Positions 5,278-6,507 of a stretch of 6,507 nucleotides of DNA are shown one piece after another. Where the stretch lies: assembly GCA_023441255.1 (NCBI GenBank), contig JAEZPW010000381.1, positions 1-6,507 on the forward strand. Direction: 5' to 3'. Every line of letters starts with the position of its first letter. Within the stretch, counting starts at the first letter, position 1. The translations under genes were made by a program, and so were the position numbers. A model generated the notes under the pieces. The model saw only the letters and a list, made by a program, of their open reading frames with translations. It was not told the origin of the DNA and searched no databases. Source of the stretch: Acidobacteriota bacterium. GTDB lineage: Bacteria; Acidobacteriota; Terriglobia; Terriglobales; Acidobacteriaceae.

Positions 5278-5539
5278 ACTGCTCGTTCGTCGGCTCGATG
5301 CTGACGAAGCGGCCCTTCTGGCCCTTGTCCTGGAACTTGATCACGCCCGTGACCTTGGCGAAGAGCGTGTCGTCGCTGCCGCGGCCGACGTTCTCGCCGG
5401 GCTTAATGCGGGTACCGCGCTGACGCACGATAATGCTGCCGCCGGTTACCGTCTGACCGCCGAATGCCTTAACGCCAAGCCGCTGCGCGTTCGAGTCGCG
5501 GCCGTTTCGAGAGCTGCCTAATCCTTTTTTGTGTGCCAT
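5276..5539 (-). CDS. rpmA: 50S ribosomal protein bL27
   Basis: An 87-residue protein, the usual bL27 length. It begins MAHKKGLGSSRNGRDSNAQR, continues LGVKAFGGQTVTGGSIIVRQ and RGTRIKPGENVGRG, all diagnostic of the family, and ends FQDKGQKGRFVSIEP. bL27 is a large-subunit protein whose N-terminal tail reaches the peptidyl-transferase centre. There is no cleavable N-terminal extension of the Firmicutes type. It follows rplU on the same strand in the usual order, but the gap is 197 bp and full of repeats. No good Shine-Dalgarno precedes the ATG; the upstream 30 nt are the heptamer array. The obg gene that often follows is absent, because the M48 gene converges on this locus. Confidence 0.97.
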   Translation of the reverse strand: MAHKKGLGSSRNGRDSNAQRLGVKAFGGQTVTGGSIIVRQRGTRIKPGENVGRGSDDTLFAKVTGVIKFQDKGQKGRFVSIEPTNEQ

Positions 5540-5550
5540 CGCGAAAATCC

Positions 5551-5738
5551 AGTTTCTGGTTTCTTGTTTCTTGTTTCTAGTTCAAGGCGTGACTCTGGGA
5601 CGCTAACGCCAAACCCCGGACATCTCGTGGTTCCACGCCGCCCTGAGGAGGTCACGCTGTGTTTCGGGTTCCGGCCTCCGTCTGGAGCGCGCAGTTGTGC
5701 GCGAATAACCAGAAACTAGAAACCAGAAACCAGAAACT
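5551..5738 (-). repeat. Inverted pair of heptamer (GTTTCTN) arrays between rplU and rpmA
   Basis: Plus-strand 5551-5580 (AGTTTCTGGTTTCTTGTTTC and on) consists of four 7-nt units. Region 5709-5738 is four units of the complementary CAGAAAC type. The two 30-nt arms are reverse complements at 27 of 30 positions. The rplU stop codon TAG (5737-5739) overlaps the outer edge of one arm, and the other arm ends 11 nt before the rpmA ATG. In the rplU-rpmA transcript they could form a long stem bringing the two genes together over the 128-nt interior, which also has a 6-bp hairpin (5688-5703, loop GTTG). It might affect rpmA translation or be a small mobile repeat; neither is proven. Confidence 0.7.
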
Positions 5739-6201
5739 ATTTCTTCGAACTCTTCTTCGCGGCCGTCTTCTTGGCCGGGGCCTTCTTGGCTGCGGTCTTC
5801 TTCGGCTTTGCCGGAGCGGCTTCCGCTGCCGGTTCGGCCTGCGCCTTCGGGGCCTTCACCTTCTTTTCAGGGAGAGCGGGCGCGCTGAACTTCTCACCGT
5901 CATAGGTGATCTCGGTGATGCGGACGGCGGTGAAGTTCTGCCGGTGTCCAGCCAGTTTCTTGAACTGCTTCTTCTTCTTGTAATGGAAGACGAGGATCTT
6001 ATCGCCGCGGCCTTCCTCGACAACCTGGCCGACCACGTGGGTCTCGCCCTTGGCGGCGCCGATCTTGCCCTGTTCGCTGCTGACAGCCAGCACGTCGTTG
6101 AATTCGACGGTGCCGTTGTCGGCCGGCATGGTTTCCACTTTAATGACGTCGCCCGGTGCGACGCGATACTGCTTTCCCCCGGCGCGGATCACCGCGTACA
6201 T
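5737..6201 (-). CDS. rplU: 50S ribosomal protein bL21 with long Lys/Ala-rich C-terminal extension
   Basis: A 154-residue protein. Residues 1-105 are canonical bL21: MYAVIRAGGKQYRVAPGD, then VVEEGRGDKILVFHYKKKK and the signature KKLAGHRQNFTAVRI (81-95). bL21 binds 23S rRNA in the large subunit. The typical protein stops near residue 103; here about 45 more residues follow (110-154), rich in Lys, Ala and Pro (AKPKKTAAKK, APAKKTAAKK), low in complexity and probably disordered, resembling histone H1-like tails. They may add rRNA contacts. AGGAG (6207-6211) lies 5 nt before the ATG, fixing the start. First gene of the rplU-rpmA operon. Confidence 0.97.
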   Translation of the reverse strand: MYAVIRAGGKQYRVAPGDVIKVETMPADNGTVEFNDVLAVSSEQGKIGAAKGETHVVGQVVEEGRGDKILVFHYKKKKQFKKLAGHRQNFTAVRITEITYDGEKFSAPALPEKKVKAPKAQAEPAAEAAPAKPKKTAAKKAPAKKTAAKKSSKK

Positions 6202-6426
6202 ACGATCTCCTCATGCCATCAGCCTGCCCGCGCCGCCGGGCACAGTCCCGGCGCTACACCGCAACGCGAAGTTGACGGGAGCAGAAGGCGAATGGCCTTT
6301 GTGATTTTTGCGCTTGCACACCGACCGGACGCCATAAGGGACGAACAAACGCCGGGTGTCCTGCGCAGGACCAGTGGTCTCAAGAGACGCACACAGCCCT
6401 GTCAAGCTCGTGGTAGTACACGCAAA
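6202..6426 (-). promoter_or_regulatory. 5' leader of rplU-rpmA (about 220 nt)
   Basis: Region between the predicted start of transcription (near 6426) and the rplU ATG. It contains a 12-nt perfect palindrome TCCTGCGCAGGA (6359-6370) and a 7-bp GC hairpin CGCCGGG / CCCGGCG with a 6-nt loop (6234-6253), about 23 nt upstream of the AGGAG. Long leaders that bind a ribosomal protein are common upstream of r-protein operons, so autoregulation is plausible, but I do not recognise a described leader family. An open frame at 6211-6405 on this strand lacks a ribosome site and is not called. Confidence 0.4.
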
Positions 6427-6432
6427 CTACAG

Positions 6433-6462
6433 ATTTTAGCGTGCATATCCGGAATGCGTCAA
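6433..6462 (-). promoter_or_regulatory. Sigma70-type promoter of rplU-rpmA
   Basis: On the minus strand TTGACG (6457-6462, 5/6) and TAAAAT (6433-6438, 5/6 to TATAAT) are 18 nt apart. This is the best promoter match in the window. About 18 nt upstream of the -35 box lies the inverted repeat GATCA-GG-TGATC (6481-6492), a possible regulator-binding site. Confidence 0.65.
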
Positions 6463-6507
6463 TTGCCATCGCAGAAGTCAGATCAGGTGATCGCAAATGA
6501 GATAAAG

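Noticed and set aside
5120..5521. Plus-strand 133-codon open frame
   Set aside because: Runs through the tandem repeat and then antisense to rpmA.
6211..6405. 64-codon open frame upstream of rplU as a leader peptide gene
   Set aside because: No ribosome site and no recognisable sequence; it lies in the probable untranslated leader. Overlap of its stop with the rplU ribosome site is not enough evidence.

Overview
The window looks like a chromosomal segment of a GC-rich free-living bacterium. I think a soil-type Acidobacteriota is most likely. This is an inference from the mix of genes (bL21 with a long Lys/Ala tail, a Ste24-type CAAX protease, deiodinase-like and peroxiredoxin redox proteins) and from the many short palindromic and heptameric intergenic repeats. 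No marker here fixes the phylum.

Layout: (1) 185-1108, minus strand: a thioredoxin-fold protein with the iodothyronine-deiodinase signature but Cys at the catalytic position, plus a C-terminal membrane segment. A 13-bp perfect hairpin (133-172) lies just past its stop. (2) 1360-1884, plus strand, divergent from gene 1: a peroxiredoxin interrupted by one in-frame TGA exactly at the peroxidatic Cys codon. The protein has no other cysteine, a foldable hairpin follows the TGA, and homology continues past it to the natural C-terminus. I read it as a selenocysteine peroxiredoxin of 174 residues; a conventional gene caller would split or truncate it. A 79-residue helical protein (1896-2135) follows 11 nt later in the same operon. 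(3) 2250-3188, minus strand: a secreted protein resembling zinc-dependent phospholipase C, with a clear Rho-independent terminator (2171-2199). (4) 3645-4994, plus strand: an M48/Ste24-type membrane metalloprotease. (5) 5276-6201, minus strand: rplU-rpmA, with a sigma70-like promoter at 6433-6462 and a leader of about 220 nt.

The divergent redox pair at 185-1884 probably handles thiol or peroxide chemistry, one enzyme with Cys and the other with Sec. The lipase-like protein and the protease act at the envelope, and rplU-rpmA is ribosomal housekeeping. Non-coding DNA is unusually structured: a 30-nt inverted pair of heptamer arrays separates rplU from rpmA, a roughly 33-bp tandem repeat abuts the rpmA stop, a long palindromic repeat lies between the M48 gene and rpmA with a partial relative upstream of the M48 gene, and nested palindromes lie upstream of the lipase-like gene.

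The main point for a second look is the unannotated selenoprotein at 1360-1884.
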